The notes below the pieces were generated by a model. It was not told the origin of the DNA, did no database searches, and saw nothing but the letters and a program-made list of their open reading frames with translations. The position numbers and the translations under genes were made by a program. Shown here piece after piece: positions 23,541-34,764 of a DNA stretch of 64,000 nt (positions are counted from its first letter, which is position 1; every line of letters starts with the position of its first letter). Source of the stretch: Vandiemenella viatica (Eukaryota; Arthropoda; Insecta; Orthoptera; Morabidae); the NCBI GenBank assembly GCA_031002005.1, contig CM061921.1, positions 127,626,597 through 127,690,596 on the forward strand. The letters run 5' to 3'.

Positions 23541-23738
23541 ATTCCGTAAGCCGAAATTCAGCGATTATTCGAGGACTGACTACTAAGTTCGACAAGATCT
23601 CAGATATCATTCTATTGCTTCACATTTCAGCTAGTACTCCAGTTTATGATTTTGGTATTTCATTTCATTTTTCTTATGATACTTGGTTTGGGTTCAGCCT
23701 CTCCACAAAGTGCACTGTTGATAGTAATTCGACCACTC

Positions 23739-24158
23739 AATGGGGACGTAAAGCCTGGGGGTATCTTTCGGAATGGTAGGCCTGAATGGGCCTCCATACA
23801 AATTATTATTCACCTATCACGCAAAACTAAACTGACCGAATTCTAGTAAACTACCTTGGATGGGGACGTTAAGCCTGGCGGTATCTTTCGGAAGAGTAGA
23901 CTTAAACGGACCGCCATACGAGTTGTTATTCACTTATAACGGAAAACTAAACTGGCCGAATTCTAGTAAACTACCTTGGATTGGGACGTTATGCCTCGTG
24001 GTATCTTTCGGAAGAGTTGGCCTGAACGGGCCGCCATACGATTTATTATTCACTTATCACGGAAAACTAAACTGACCGAAATCTAGTAAACTATCTTGGA
24101 TGGGGACGATAACACTAGGGGTATCTTTCGGAAGCGTAGGCCTGAATGTGCCGTCACC
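23739..24158. repeat. Tandem array, 120-bp monomer, 3.5 copies
   Basis: The string T(G/T)GGGACG starts at 23741, 23861, 23981 and 24101, exactly 120 bp apart. Each unit contains 'GGTATCTTTCGGAA', 'GG(C)CTGAA(C/T)GGGCC' and 'CTAGTAAACTACCTTGGA'. Because 120 is a multiple of 3, a ~71-codon frame (23860-24075) reads through two units. I take this as a by-product of the array. Confidence 0.9.
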
Positions 24159-24254
24159 AGGTTTCACCATTGCCCTTCTCCAAGTTGCAGAATTCCTTTA
24201 AGCTTTATTAAACCGACGGGGTTTTGAACCATTGACTACACTTTAGGAGAATAT

Positions 24255-24490
24255 GCTAATTATTTCAATAGTTACTATGAATTTGCGAATAATTATTATT
24301 TTAAGACCACTGTTTAGAAAAATTGAGGAAATCGTGAATATTAGACTGCATTTAAATACAAACTTGTGATTAATCAATACTTTCGACAAAATCGATGAAA
24401 TTGTGAATAATTACAATTTTAAAACCATTTTATAGAAAAATAGAGGAAAACATTAATATTAGACTGAATTAAGTACACAATCGTGATTAG
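24255..24490. repeat. Tandem duplication, ~118-bp unit, 2 diverged copies
   Basis: GAATAATTA begins at 24287 and again at 24405. Both copies continue with TTTTAA(G/A)ACCA, TAGAAAAATTGAGGAAA-type sequence and AATATTAGACTG. The copies are about 75% identical by eye. Confidence 0.8.
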
Positions 24491-24571
24491 TCTGCCTTAT
24501 ATAGAAGACCGCAGACGTCTGTCGTGTACCGGCGCATGAGTATAGTCCTCCAGTCCAGAAACGCAATCATT

Positions 24572-24800
24572 AAATACACAGGTAGATAATTACAAGGCGG
24601 CTGACGGTAATTGCCTCGAGTTGCGTCATCTTGGCTGCAGGAGGTGGGGCGGGCGACCTGGAAATACACAGGTAGATAATTACGAGATGGCGGATGGTAA
24701 TTGCCTCGAATTGCGTCGTCTTGGCTGCAGGAGGCGGGGCGGGTGACCTAGAATTACAGATGCAGGTAATTGCCTCTAATTATAGGGCAGTGGGCGCAGG
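24572..24800. repeat. Tandem array, ~90-bp GC-rich unit, 2.5 copies
   Basis: AAATACACAGGTAGATAATTAC occurs 90 bp apart (24572 and 24662), with 'GGTAATTGCCTCGA' and 'CTTGGCTGCAGGAGG' inside each unit. A third, degenerate unit starts near 24751. Strongly G-rich on the plus strand. Confidence 0.85.
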
Positions 24801-24859
24801 AGGTGTGGCAGGGGGTGGGGTGGACGAACTGTTTAAAGAAGAACCGGTGTATTAACCCT

Positions 24860-25630
24860 ACTTATCTGCTTGATTGTCAGCTCTCATGCCTGGTTAACTT
24901 TTAGTATTATAATATCTGTTCCACTGCCGCTGGTACAATTGATATTTTCGCGTTGACCTCATTCCTTTCTTGACAAAATAAAAGCAGTCACTATATTCCC
25001 TTACTTCCATTACTGTTTATTTTCTCGGTACTAAATTTATTTGATCAAGGTCCAGATTCTAAACACTTCTGATCACATCTAATTCCCATTTTATGTAGTA
25101 TTACTGTGCCTCCATGGGTTCAAATTATCTTCTTTTGTCTCATATTTCCATAATTTGCTTGTAACACATCCACATTTTGTCCTTCATTCCTCATAGTTCC
25201 CGTTGCTTCATTTAGCTGTTTATTCCATCTTCAACTCTTCTTACTCTTCGTCACCGTTATTCATAAAAACTCCCATCTTTTAATATATGCCATTTCTTAT
25301 TAATTCTTCATTGCTGAACTTTTTCGGTATCAAACTCCATTTATTCATCATATTCTACATTGAGCTATCCATAATGTTCACAAATTAACTTCTACGAAAC
25401 ACTAAAGTTTGCAAGGACATTTCCTCCGTCACTTTCACCTACTTCCTTTTTGCGAAAAGCTTTTACTACTTGATGTTTCGTTTTCATACAGTCCAGTCAC
25501 TACATTAAAAACTCTTCGTGTTCCACTGTCGACCTGGTTATAGTGCTTAGCCGCATCACTGACCGCCAAAACTCACTGTCAAAATTGGTCAGTTCTTGAT
25601 CAAATACTTTCTGTTCTTACGCTGTCAGGT
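24860..25630. other. No feature recognised
   Basis: T-rich, AT-rich sequence without coding signal or repeat structure that I can identify. Confidence 0.5.
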
Positions 25631-25983
25631 TATACAGGGTGATTCAGGGGGAATGGTAAATATTGAAGGTGGTGGTAGTACGAGCGATATTGAGCAAAAA
25701 AGTTAATGTAAACATGTGTCCGATTGCCATTCGTTTTGGAGATACAGATGCTGGAATATTATGTTTAAAATAAGCCTCAGAAAATTATCAAGAGCACAAA
25801 AATAACTTATTGAAGTACTTTATTCGTGCAAAAACACACGTATATTTTACAAAAGTTTAAATTAAATGTTGGAAAATCCCACCATCGACTTCAGTACATG
25901 TTTCCTAAGACTTCCGCGGCCGTCTTTGTTCATGATTAATTGACTTTCGGGTTATGCCGCATTGTTTATTTAATTAACTGAGC

Positions 25984-26013
25984 TTTCGGCTGGTACCCTA
26001 CAGCCTTCGTCAG
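25984..26013 (-). ncRNA. Hammerhead-like core, left arm
   Basis: Minus strand: CTGACGA (26013-26007), GGCTG/CAGCC stem, GAAA (25987-25984). Same reservations as for the right arm. Confidence 0.3.
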
Positions 26014-26167
26014 ATACGAGGCTACTGAGGAGAGAAGACCAGTGGTGACCCCGACGTGTGAAAGAGGCAGCATAAATTTTAAAGAATACGAACAACATCA
26101 ATGAAGATAGCGGCATTTTGCTCTGCGATACTTGGCGCGCGTTGATATGTCAAAATAAACAGTATCT

Positions 26168-26197
26168 CTGACGAAGGCTGTAAGATACCAGCCGAAA
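26168..26197 (+). ncRNA. Hammerhead-like core (CTGACGA, stem II, GAAA), right arm
   Basis: CTGACGA at 26168-26174, a perfect 5-bp stem II (GGCTG 26176-26180 with CAGCC 26189-26193) and GAAA at 26194-26197. The mirrored core is at 26013-25984 on the minus strand with the same stem. I cannot identify a convincing stem III or cleavage triplet, so this is a core-like motif rather than a proven ribozyme. Confidence 0.3.
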
Positions 26198-26249
26198 GAT
26201 AAGTTAACTAAATAAACAACGCGGCATAACCCGAAAGTCTATTAATCAT

Positions 26250-26459
26250 GACTTCAATACACTTTGCAGCTCTCTTTGCAACAGTAGATGCAGCTCTTCT
26301 GAGTACGTCTGGGTGTACTATTTTGTTGGTAGCACTGTTTACAACGCGAGCGAGTAATTCGTCTCTTGTACTTAATTTTTCTTCGTGCCTTCGTTTTTCA
26401 ACCGTCCCCCCACACAAAAATGTAATGGGGTAATGAGGCGACGTTCGTGGCCGATCCAT
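26250..26459 (-). pseudogene. mariner-type transposase C-terminal fragment
   Basis: A minus-strand frame with 'GTVEKRRHEEKLSTRDELLA' and 'DVLRRAASTVAKRAAKCIEV', matching the C-terminal end of transposases of the type also found at 52860-53109. The last codons (V-D-G-G-I-F-like) continue at 25887-25870, on the far side of the 351-bp foldback insertion, which confirms the insertion into coding sequence. Nothing of the catalytic core remains except poorly readable sequence to 26580. Confidence 0.65.
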
Positions 26460-26811
26460 CGGTCAAGCAATGTTACGCGAGAATAATGTGCAGGGGCTTC
26501 GTCATGCTGCAAGAACATGCCCAGTCTTCTAGCAAAAGGTGTGGCCACTCATTTTGCAGAAAGTCCAAATATGTGAGCCCTGTAAGATGATTCGGTAAAA
26601 CAAGGCCCCAAGTAACCGATTATCGATGAGATAAAGTATCTCAATAAGTTATTTGTTTGCGCTTGATCGTTTTCTGTTGTTTATTTTATGCATAACATTC
26701 TAGCACCTGTATTTCCAAAACTAATGGAAATCAGGCATATTTATGTGAACTTTTTTACTCAGTATTGTTCACCTCCTTCAATATTTACCATTCCCCCCGA
26801 ATTAGCCTGAA

Positions 26812-27470
26812 TTTTAATTTAATTTTCACCATATTTCTCCTTTCATTGAATAAGTCCCGTCTTCGTTTCTTTCTTGTTCATCCATCCAACCCGTCCACTT
26901 TCGTATATCCACAATTCTTCTTTTTTTTCTCTTTTTCTGGTTCTTACTGCCTTTGCTATTTCTTCTTCATTTAATCTCACGGTATCTCGTATTGCTAGCA
27001 CACTTGCCGCCGTATTTCGCAAAAATCAACAATTTGTTGCTGTCTTCATTTTCTGCATCAGAAGCAATGTTGCTTTCATTTTCATTGCTTTCGAATTGAT
27101 TGTAATCTGCTAAGGCATTCAAAAAGTTACTAAAGAAAATTTGCCGGTCCACCGTACGTGCGAACACAGACGACCAGTCAACTGGGCTCTGGGTTAAATT
27201 CGTAAGTAATTTTAATTAATGCAAGAAAGCAGCATGGTGCCCACTACAGTATGCTCAATAAATTAAAATTAAAACCATACCAAATAGGTCATCACAATAC
27301 GTTCTTTGCATCAGAGTACGTGAATGGTCCCGCAGCACTATCACAAATAACGTGCTCACAAAATTATTATAATACTTCACACCTTGAAGTATTTGGATGT
27401 ACAATGTTTGGGTGTGACAATACCTACATAGCAATATTTCATTTCAGTCGTAGTTAGAGAAAATTGTAGG
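26812..27470. other. No feature recognised
   Basis: T-rich with homopolymer stretches (26925-26945). No motif found. Confidence 0.45.
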
Positions 27471-27474
27471 CTGT

Positions 27475-27935
27475 GTGATTCATAGGTAGAATTTTAAAAT
27501 ATAGTAATGCACAAATAAAGGAGGTAGTGTACAAAACTCTAGTGAGTCCTCATTCGAACTTCTGTTCTGTTATTTGGGATGTGTGTCGTAAAGGATTGAT
27601 GGATAGTGTAGAGAAAGTACTAAGAAGAGCAGATCGAACCGTGACTGTTCGCCATAGTCCTTACCAAAGTGTTACAGAATTGATTTTTAGATTGGGCTGA
27701 GATTCTCTGGTAGAAAGACGACATATGTTTCGTTTGAACTTGCTGGCAAACATGCGTACACCCACTTTCATTTATGAATGCAATGAAATGCTTCATCCAT
27801 CATAAAGTTAGGGGGGTCGCAATGACAAGAGGGATAAGATTAGAAAAATAAGGTGCTGCACTGTTGTTTATCTGAATTCCTTTTTCCGGGACTATAATGC
27901 ACAGAACAGAGATTAGTTTTGATGCTTAGCATCCT
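27475..27935 (+). mobile_element. CR1-like LINE, 3'-end fragment
   Basis: Plus strand: 'EVVYKTLVSPHSNFCSVIWD', 'RKGLMDSVEKVLRRADR' and 'HSPYQSVTELIFRLG', then 'RRHMFRLNLLANMRT'. That is the extreme C-terminal tail of the LINE group seen at 7922-12843 (compare 'YSPYESVTELI'). No reverse transcriptase core remains. A 5'-truncated copy. Confidence 0.7.
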
Positions 27936-28185
27936 CTTCTACCCACAATTTTGTGAACTGAAGAGCGTTGATGCTGATGCAGAGTTTCTGGTGTTGACGG
28001 CGTTGGTCACTGCAGGCTGGATGTCTAAGAAGCTTGCCACAGCCATGAACCGTATTATTCATATTGTTTTCACCTCAGTAACTGTTCGGCAAGAAACAAT
28101 GTGGACCCAAGTGAAAACTCGTTTGCAGGAGATCACTATTCTTTTTTTATGTCTTTACGCCTCGTCGACGTCTAAGTCTTAGAAG
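27936..28185 (+). other. Unrecognised 87-codon open frame
   Basis: An open frame on the plus strand (27919-28182) with a more protein-like composition than its surroundings ('LVTAGWMSKKLATAMNRI', 'TMWTQVKTRLQEI'). I do not recognise it, and there are no clear splice sites. It may be part of an unidentified element or chance. Confidence 0.15.
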
Positions 28186-28302
28186 TTGGAAAGGACTGAG
28201 GACAAGAAATGGGAAGGAATTCGGAGAAATAGGAAGGAATTCGGATATGGCCTTTTGAAGGAAGCATCCCGGCTTTCGTCTGCAATGATTTGGGGGAAAC
28301 CA
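28186..28302 (-). mobile_element. tRNA-derived SINE 'S1', 3' fragment
   Basis: Matches the reverse complement of the body of the S1 SINE at 36995-37240 ('GGAAGGAATTCGG', 'GGCCTTTTGAAGGAAGCATC', 'TGATTTGGGG.AAACCATG'). The GGAAGGAATTCGGA block is locally duplicated (28209-28242). The tRNA head is missing. Confidence 0.75.
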
Positions 28303-28334
28303 TGATAGATAGATAAATATAGATAGATAGATTT
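28302..28334. repeat. (GATA)n microsatellite
   Basis: GATAGATAGATAAATATAGATAGATAGATT between the SINE fragment and the T-rich 3' end of the Tx1-like LINE. It may be the simple-repeat tail of that LINE. Confidence 0.8.
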
Positions 28335-30691
28335 TTTATTTTTTTTGATGGTTGAATGTTTCATTACACTTCCACAATACAAAAACCAATATTAAGGCAG
28401 TGCAATAAAATCATAGTTTATACAGTTCCTTGAGCAACTCTCTAATAATAACATCACAAAATCTGAACCACTGATAAAAAATTATAATGTGTGATACTAA
28501 CATATATATTCTTTTACATAGAAATTTATTTTCATTTTGCCTTGGTTCCCATCTTACCCATAAAGAATATCAGTTTCACTGGATGATAATAGTCACATCA
28601 CATCTTATACTCAGGTACAGGTATACTTACAACTTAATTTACATGCAAACTACATTACAAAAAATACATTTATGCTTCAACAATTGTAGCTTAAAATTAA
28701 CACTGCAAGACATGGAGACTACTCAGTAATTATTTTTTAACAATATCTTAAAATGAAAAAATGCTTTAAAGTTCTATATATTAACAGACTTTTCATAAGC
28801 AACTTCCGTTTCTTATTCGAAGGACACACTTAGTACTGAGCCTATTGCATTATTGTAGTTCAAAAAATCGGTACACTCTTTAATTTTATTTTTCCTCTTC
28901 GCTCTTATCAGTTCAACACAGATTCTCCACTTAATTCTTTTAATAAGACAGCCTTATAATTAATAGGAAAAATATTGTTTTCAAGTGACCAGATGTAACA
29001 CCTGTAAATTGTAGAAAGACACAAGGTTACATAAAAAATACTGAGTGAGTTTTGCGTATTCTGATTATTTGAACACAGAACATCTAAAACGTTGCTCGGA
29101 AGTACAGTACCTAATATGCTCTGGAGGAGCATTTGTATTAACCTCCAGATGTCAAATGTTTGATGACACTCGAGAAACATACGTTTCATTGTGCCCTCTG
29201 TTTGGCACCAAGGGCAAAGATTATAGTTTCTCATTTTCCACTGGTGTAGTTTTACGGGCATCGCAAGGCTCTAGTTAAGGAAGCACCAGACTATATCCGA
29301 ATAAAGGCTGTTACACGGTTTTATATACAAATTTGACCAGTTTAATCGGCCATTTACGTAAACGCTAGATCGGTGTAGTGTCGTAGCTGGTTTTAATGCT
29401 GCTAGTAATATTTCATAGAGTTTTTTTCTGCTCGATGGAAGCTTCACCCACTCTTCGTTGAAACAGGCTAAGAAGCTTGGCCTTGTAATTTCTGAGGTCA
29501 CAGTGACTGGCATCAAGTGATCTGCAAAATAGGTTTTCACGTGGAGGTAGTTTGAGCATAGCCGTCGTCTTGTGGTCTAATTGGTTTATAATTTATGTGA
29601 TTGGCTTCCAAGACGCGTCTGCTGTCATCAAATCTCCAACCACCTCATCGCCTATATGTCGCCATTCTGGAATAAACAGTGTAGATGGAAAGTGGATGGC
29701 GTTCCAAAGAGGCAATCGTCGAAGGTCGGCAACTGTTTGAAGTTTGTTCATTGGCTTTGGTTTGGACTCATGCCATGTTTGTACTACCGATTTGTAGAAG
29801 GAATCAGGCTGTGGAGATATGCTTCGTTTGGTGTTGTATGTATAAATAGTGTTACGTCATGACTGTTAGGATTGGTTGACAAATTCAGTTGCGCCCGATA
29901 AAATGATGTTTTTTTTCTGCTTCTTCTTTTTGGTCGTTACTTACTAGTGTTTCAGTAAACTTCATTAGAAACATTATAATTTTTGCTCCCAAATGCGTTA
30001 GTTCTATTCCACCGTTGAGGGTATTAGAGAAGGTGACATCTTGACTTAGCCAATGTTTTAAAGTCCACAAGAAGTTGAGGAACAGAAGATGAAGTTGACG
30101 TACAAAGACTTCAGGTGGTTGAAGAACGGAGCAGACATACACTGACTTTGATCCAAGTAATTGGTTGATTAATTTCTTCCTCCCCCGTAGTGACGTGATG
30201 GGGTAGAGGCGTTTCCATCTTTAAACGCAAGTTTTTATTTTTCTCTGAATATTTTCCCAGTTGTTTTGGTGATAGTCTTCTGTATTTACAAAGTGGATAC
30301 CCAGTAATTTCATACCATCACGCTTCCACGTAATTTGAGAGGCGTATCTGTTCTGGAGATCCAAGAACCAGAGAAAATACCTTCAGATTTTACGCAGTTG
30401 AGGCATGCTCCCGAGGCTTTACCATATATATTGTAAGTTTTTTGCAGTTCCAGTATTCCTTCATTATCTGTTAAGAAAACTGTGACGTCGTGAGCATATG
30501 CTGATACGACTAACGGACGCGGAGACCTTGGTATTTGCAGTCCCCAATGTCGATGGCGGCGTCGACATAGAGCTAATAGTGGTTCAATTGATATTGTAAA
30601 AAGTATTCCAGAAAGTGGGTCACCCTGCCTTATCCCACGGGTAACTTCCCCATTCGTATAAAACATTTTGCGTTAGCATACAACGTATTTA

Positions 30692-31911
30692 CACAGTCCA
30701 GTCACATTAATGTGACCACCACCTACTTTCGACGTCAACGTGAAATAACCAATCACAGAAGGCAGGTGGCAGCACATTACAGTGGAGTGTATATAAAGGA
30801 TGTCCTAGGGCACCGGAAAGCATTTCAATCGTTGGCGTAATGCAGAAACGTAGCGATTTATCCGACGTCCAAAAGGGCATGATTATTGGCTTTCGGGTCA
30901 AGGGTGGAAGCATTTCGGAAATGGCTCATTTTGTGAACTGTTTACATGCCGCCGTGGTGAAAGTATACCGTGCATGGCAAAATGGCACTATTCAAAATCA
31001 GCGGCGTGGATCATGTGGTGCACCATGGGCTATAGATTATAGAGGCGAACGAAGGCTACGGAGATGTGTTCGGGCAAATAGACGTGCAACTGTTGAGCAA
31101 CTGACCGCGCAGATGAACCAAGAGGCTACCAAGAGTGTATCCTCAACAACGGTTTAGCGAACGTTGCTGTGCATGGGCCTCCGCAGCAGACTCCTGGTTA
31201 ATGCACCCATGATGACTGCTGTTCATCGGCGACGAAGGCTGGAATTTACACGCCAGTACCGCAACTGGACGTCCACAGAGTGGCGACAGGTGGCTTTTTC
31301 CGATGAATCACGTTTTATGCTCCATCGGACAGATGGACGTTGGCGCATAAGGCGTGAAACGTCTGGAAGCAATTACCCTGTAACAATTGCCGGAAGGATC
31401 CAGGGTGGAGGAGGGAGCATTATGGTTTGGGGAATGTTTTCCTGGCATTCACTGGGTGAACTCATCATTGTGGAAGGCACGATGGATCAGCGCAAGAACG
31501 TATCTGTCCTTGCGGACCATGTCCACCCCTACACACGAATAATTTTTCCTCAGAATGATGGCATCTACCAGCAGGACAATGCGAGGTGTCATACAGCTCG
31601 CAGTGTATGTGCGTGGTTCGAAGAGCACCAGGATGAGTTTACCTTACTCCCCTGGCCAGCAAACTCACCGGATTTAAACCCAATCGAGAATCTGTGGGAA
31701 CACCTCTATCGGGTTGTTCACGCCATGGATCCTCAACCGCGTAATCTAGCGCAGCTGGCCACGGCACTGGAGTCGGCATGGCTCAACATCCCTGTGAACA
31801 CCTTCAGAAACCTAATTGACTCTCCTCCTGCACGCCTCGTAGCGGTCCGCTCTGCCAAAGGTGGTTATTCTGGTTTTTGAGAGGTGGTCACATTAATGTG
31901 ACTGGACTGTG
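30692..31911 (+). mobile_element. Tc1/mariner transposon, DD36E type, near complete
   Basis: 1220 bp flanked by TA on both sides (30690-30691 and 31912-31913). The 30-bp inverted ends start CACAGTCCAGTCACATTAAT and match perfectly over at least the first 29 positions by eye. It lies inside the reverse transcriptase gene of the Tx1-like LINE. Sharp ends and a nearly intact transposase make it one of the youngest insertions in the window. Confidence 0.9.
30840..31880 (+). pseudogene. DD36E Tc1-type transposase, one in-frame stop
   Basis: A single frame of 346 codons from ATG 30840 to TGA 31880, broken only by a TAG at 31155-31157, where CAG (Gln) is the likely original (one C-to-T change). The N-terminal part has helix-turn-helix segments ('DLSDVQKGMIIGFRVKGGSI', residues about 5-55). 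The catalytic triad is D in 'AFSDESRF', D in 'QQDNARCHTA' and E in 'SPDLNPIENLWEHL', with 36 residues between the second Asp and the Glu. That spacing is reported for the DD36E ('Incomer') family of Tc1-like elements. A strong start choice: the codon follows the inverted end by ~120 bp, as usual. Functional proof is not possible from sequence. Confidence 0.85.
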
Positions 31912-33264
31912 TATATTACTTATTATTTCTTGAGGGAATTTTAAAATCTTCATTAAATGAAACAGATAGTTATGGTCAACGCGATCAAAGGCACCTGCTT
32001 GATCGAGAGATATTGTTGGTAACGGAAGCTGTTCTTTGTTGCAGAAATGAAATGCATCTTGGAAAAGGTGTAGATTTGTCAAGATTGACCTGTTGGGGAT
32101 GCAATAAGTCTGGTCGGCATTTATTATTTTGTAAAGAACAGCCGAGATTCGCTTAGCAATAGCCTTCGCTATTATTTTGTGTTCGACGTGTAACAGCGAA
32201 ATAGGGCGCCAGTTGCCAAGTCGAGAGAGGTCTCCTTTCTTAGGTATTAAAACCAAAAGTGCTTTCTGCATCGATAATGGAAGAATATACTTGGAGAGAG
32301 CGAAATCTACTACTGTTTTAATCATTTCAGATATCGAACGCCAAAACCCTTTATAAAATTCCGGAGTTAAACCATCAAATCCTGGTGCTTTCTTATTTTT
32401 TGTTTCCTTAAGTGCATTAGTGAGTTCATCAATGATAATATCGTCTCGGAGAAAATTATGGTCTTCAGTCTCAAGTTCTGGTAGGAACGAGAATAGATCC
32501 GGAACATATAGGCTGGTATTATTACTCTTAGAGTATAACTGGGCGAAATGGGTTCTTACATGAGCGTTTATGGCAGTTTGGTCGGCAACGATAGTGTTGT
32601 TGATTAATAGAGTTCGAATAGGTATTTTTTTTTCCTCTCTTACTAAGCGAAAAAAGAAGGCAGTGGGTGAGTTTCCATCGTTGATGTACGTGGCTTCTTT
32701 CAAGGCAGCTTCTTCGGAAGCTCGCTGTTCATCGCGTTAAGTGATCTCAGGAAGCCTTTAATATAGCTGAGTACTTGATTAGCCGTTTGGAGACAGTGAG
32801 GAAGGTAGACATTAATTAAGTGTCTTTTGTCCTGAAAAATTTAACTCTACTGCTTGTGCGTAGCCAGGATTGATGATCTGCTGGTTTTCAAAATTTCCAA
32901 CGCTGGTGACAATTAGCGTTCCGCTGGATGCTTGTGCGCTCGGATTGATGGCATGAGATAGATGTGAATAGAGAAAACTGCCGGAAATCAGTCGAACATT
33001 TGGTTCTTGTAAAAATAGGTTTTGCGTTCTTGTTCGGTGTAGAAAAGACATAACCAATTGTTGTTTGTTTTGCCTCTTGCATTCAGCGTAGCAATCTTAA
33101 ACATGGCAATGAGACAATTGGTTTATTCTATTAGTCAATATTGAGTTCTTTCTCTAATGCTGCCGATATTCTTTGCTACCTACGTCGGAGATTTATATCT
33201 CTAACCTTTGTCAGTCTTTTTCTAACATTGTTTGCATACCGATGTAGTTTTTAGTGTAGCGTTT

Positions 33265-34541
33265 CACAATTGGTAATATTTTAGTGAAATGTCTACTTGA
33301 CTTTTAGAAAGAGAGAAATTCTTCCTCGGTGACTGGACCATCTTCAGCTCCTGTACTGCTAAAAGCAGACTCAGAGATGGTAGATTCCGTATCGGAGATA
33401 GTATGCTGGTCATCAAAGTTTTCTGTAGGAAAAGTGAAATTCGTTTCCATAGCATCAGTGTTCACTTGGGTTTCCGTGACTACAGTTTCAAGGCAGCAAT
33501 GTCCTTCAGCTTCAATGTTCCAGTTTTCCATTTCTTCGTGTTCAGTAATGGTATAGTCGCCCTTTTTGTTGGTGCTATCTGTGTCGAGATCATCGTGTAG
33601 TTCTATATCTAGCGAGGAGGAAATTGATACTGATTCTCGCTTTTCTTCTGTACGATCTTTCCTTCTGTCGAAATGCTGTGGTGTTATAGGTAGCACAGTT
33701 TTTTTCACTGCAAGCTGTGGTTTCCATTGCTTCCTCTTTTGATTCCGTAACCATTGGCACCCGTTTGGGCGACACTGCTGTAACTACTTTCAATGGATCA
33801 GTAGGTTTTTCAGCGCTTTTTTGAAGAGGCGGGAAAGAATTTGTCTCCATAAAATCTGTGAAGACTTTCTTACAATTTTTTTTTTGACGTGTCCTACGCC
33901 TTGACAGGCATTACAAATTACTTCGTCCATAGACAGATAAACAGTATACAATGCACCATCGACAGATATAACAATTGATTTAGGAACTTTGGACAAATCT
34001 TCAAAAATAAATTGAGCAGTTCTGCGGAAAGATTTGATGTGGCTACAACCAGGTAGTTTCGATCCAGAAGGTATTTCTCTAAAACGACCAAGCAGTTTTC
34101 CATATTTGGCCATTTTGTTTTCTATGCTTATCTTGGATATGAATGGGAATGCGTTCGAGAACAAAACTCGCGTACTTGCCACTTTGAGTCTACGAATCTG
34201 AGCGTAGTGTATTTGTCGAATTGTTATACCGCCTTCTTGCACTAATCGTTCGACATGGGTATCTGATCGGAGAAACATACACACATTTCCGCCAGCAATT
34301 CGTGAAACATGGGTTATATTTTGTCCACCAATGAGCTCACTTACCCCTTGTAGGTAATCATCGATTGTGGTATTTTCAATGTTGTCAATAACTACTGCTA
34401 ATTCAGCAGCACTGCTGGCTGGCGTGTTTCAGTTGTCTGCGACATGTTGGTAGTGGCTTCGCCGTCAGTTGTTTGTGCCGGCATAGCATCTGCGTAGCTT
34501 GTTGATGTTGACATAGCGGCTATGTTTCCGCTAACCTCCAT
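33265..34541 (-). pseudogene. Tx1-like LINE ORF1 (gag-like, zinc knuckle)
   Basis: The start codon at 34541 opens a Ser/Thr-rich leader ('MEVSGNIAAMSTSTSY'). After a stop, 34284-33790 holds an RNA-binding-like domain, and a CCHC-type knuckle begins 'VICNACQGVGHVKK' (about 33930-33890). An acidic, low-complexity tail follows (33708-33304). The protein would coat element RNA. At least two frameshifts separate the three readable blocks. Confidence 0.6.
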
Positions 34542-34764
34542 GGTTTAGCGAAAGAATAAAAGCCAAATACTCGGCTTTCACGAGTTAGTTCACTACAATT
34601 TTTGCACCAGTACAAAGATCAGATGAATACTAAAAGACAGTACACCAATTATTTCACACTTGTTACCAGCATGTAATAACCAGTTATTTTCTTACCATCC
34701 AGTTACCATCACAAGTTTCACTGTAATCTACAACTACATATTATATCATGTTAGTTACTATTTA

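Larger units (their letters stand above)
25899..26249. mobile_element. Small foldback element with two hammerhead-like cores
   Basis: Arms 25931-26013 and 26168-26249 are inverted copies (about 90% identical). A 32-nt extension (25899-25930) is present only on the left. The flanking target duplication is GACTTCAGTACA (25887-25898) and GACTTCAATACA (26250-26261), 11 of 12 identical. It sits in the transposase gene of the mariner remnant. This repeats the architecture of the 7.6-13.1 kb element with an unrelated arm sequence. Confidence 0.75.
25635..26809 (-). mobile_element. mariner/Tc1-type transposon remnant
   Basis: The inverted ends are about 130 bp long: CAGGGTGATTCAGGGGGAAT after a TA at 25633-25634, and its inverted counterpart ending at 26809. 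The inner parts also match ('GGTAAATATTGAAGG', 'TTTTGGAGATACAGATGCTGGAATATT' versus its inverted right copy). The interior keeps the C-terminus of a transposase on the minus strand, split by the foldback element at 25899-26249. The TA at the right junction has decayed. Confidence 0.75.
28908..33110 (-). pseudogene. Tx1-like LINE ORF2 (AP endonuclease, reverse transcriptase)
   Basis: 'MFKIATLNARGKTNN' at about 33103 starts the endonuclease, but only its first ~110 residues are left, ending near 32720 where the frame jumps into the linker. Reverse transcriptase motifs: 'KKAPGFDGLTPEFYKGFW' (about 32400-32340), 'LLVLIPKKGDLSRLGNWRPI' (about 32260-32200), 'SLDQAGAFDRVDHNYL' (about 31995-31950). 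The DD36E insertion follows, then 'GIRQGDPLSG' (about 30640) and 'SAYAHDVTVFL' (about 30500). There the catalytic YADD box reads YAHD, so the enzyme is dead. The C-terminus (29261-28908) keeps a 'CPWCQTEGTMKRMFLECH' zinc-binding motif. Confidence 0.75.
28335..34541 (-). mobile_element. Tx1/L1-group LINE, interrupted by a DD36E transposon
   Basis: Minus-strand element with ORF1 (34541-33265), a shortened endonuclease (33110-32750), and reverse transcriptase plus C-terminus (32703-28908, with 30692-31911 foreign). The T-rich stretch at 28331-28352 is the probable 3' tail. 'KKAPGFDGLTPEFYKGFW' and 'IRQGDPLSGILFTISIEPLL' are typical of the L1/Tx1 group rather than RTE or CR1. The 3' UTR (28340-28900) is AT-rich. 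Confidence 0.75.

Noticed and set aside
23646..24075. Open frames of 66 and 71 codons across the 120-bp array
   Set aside because: Frame-neutral unit length keeps any open frame open; no independent support for coding.
31164..31880. 238-codon frame as a separate gene
   Set aside because: Same frame as 30840-31157 with one TAG between; together they are one Tc1-type transposase.
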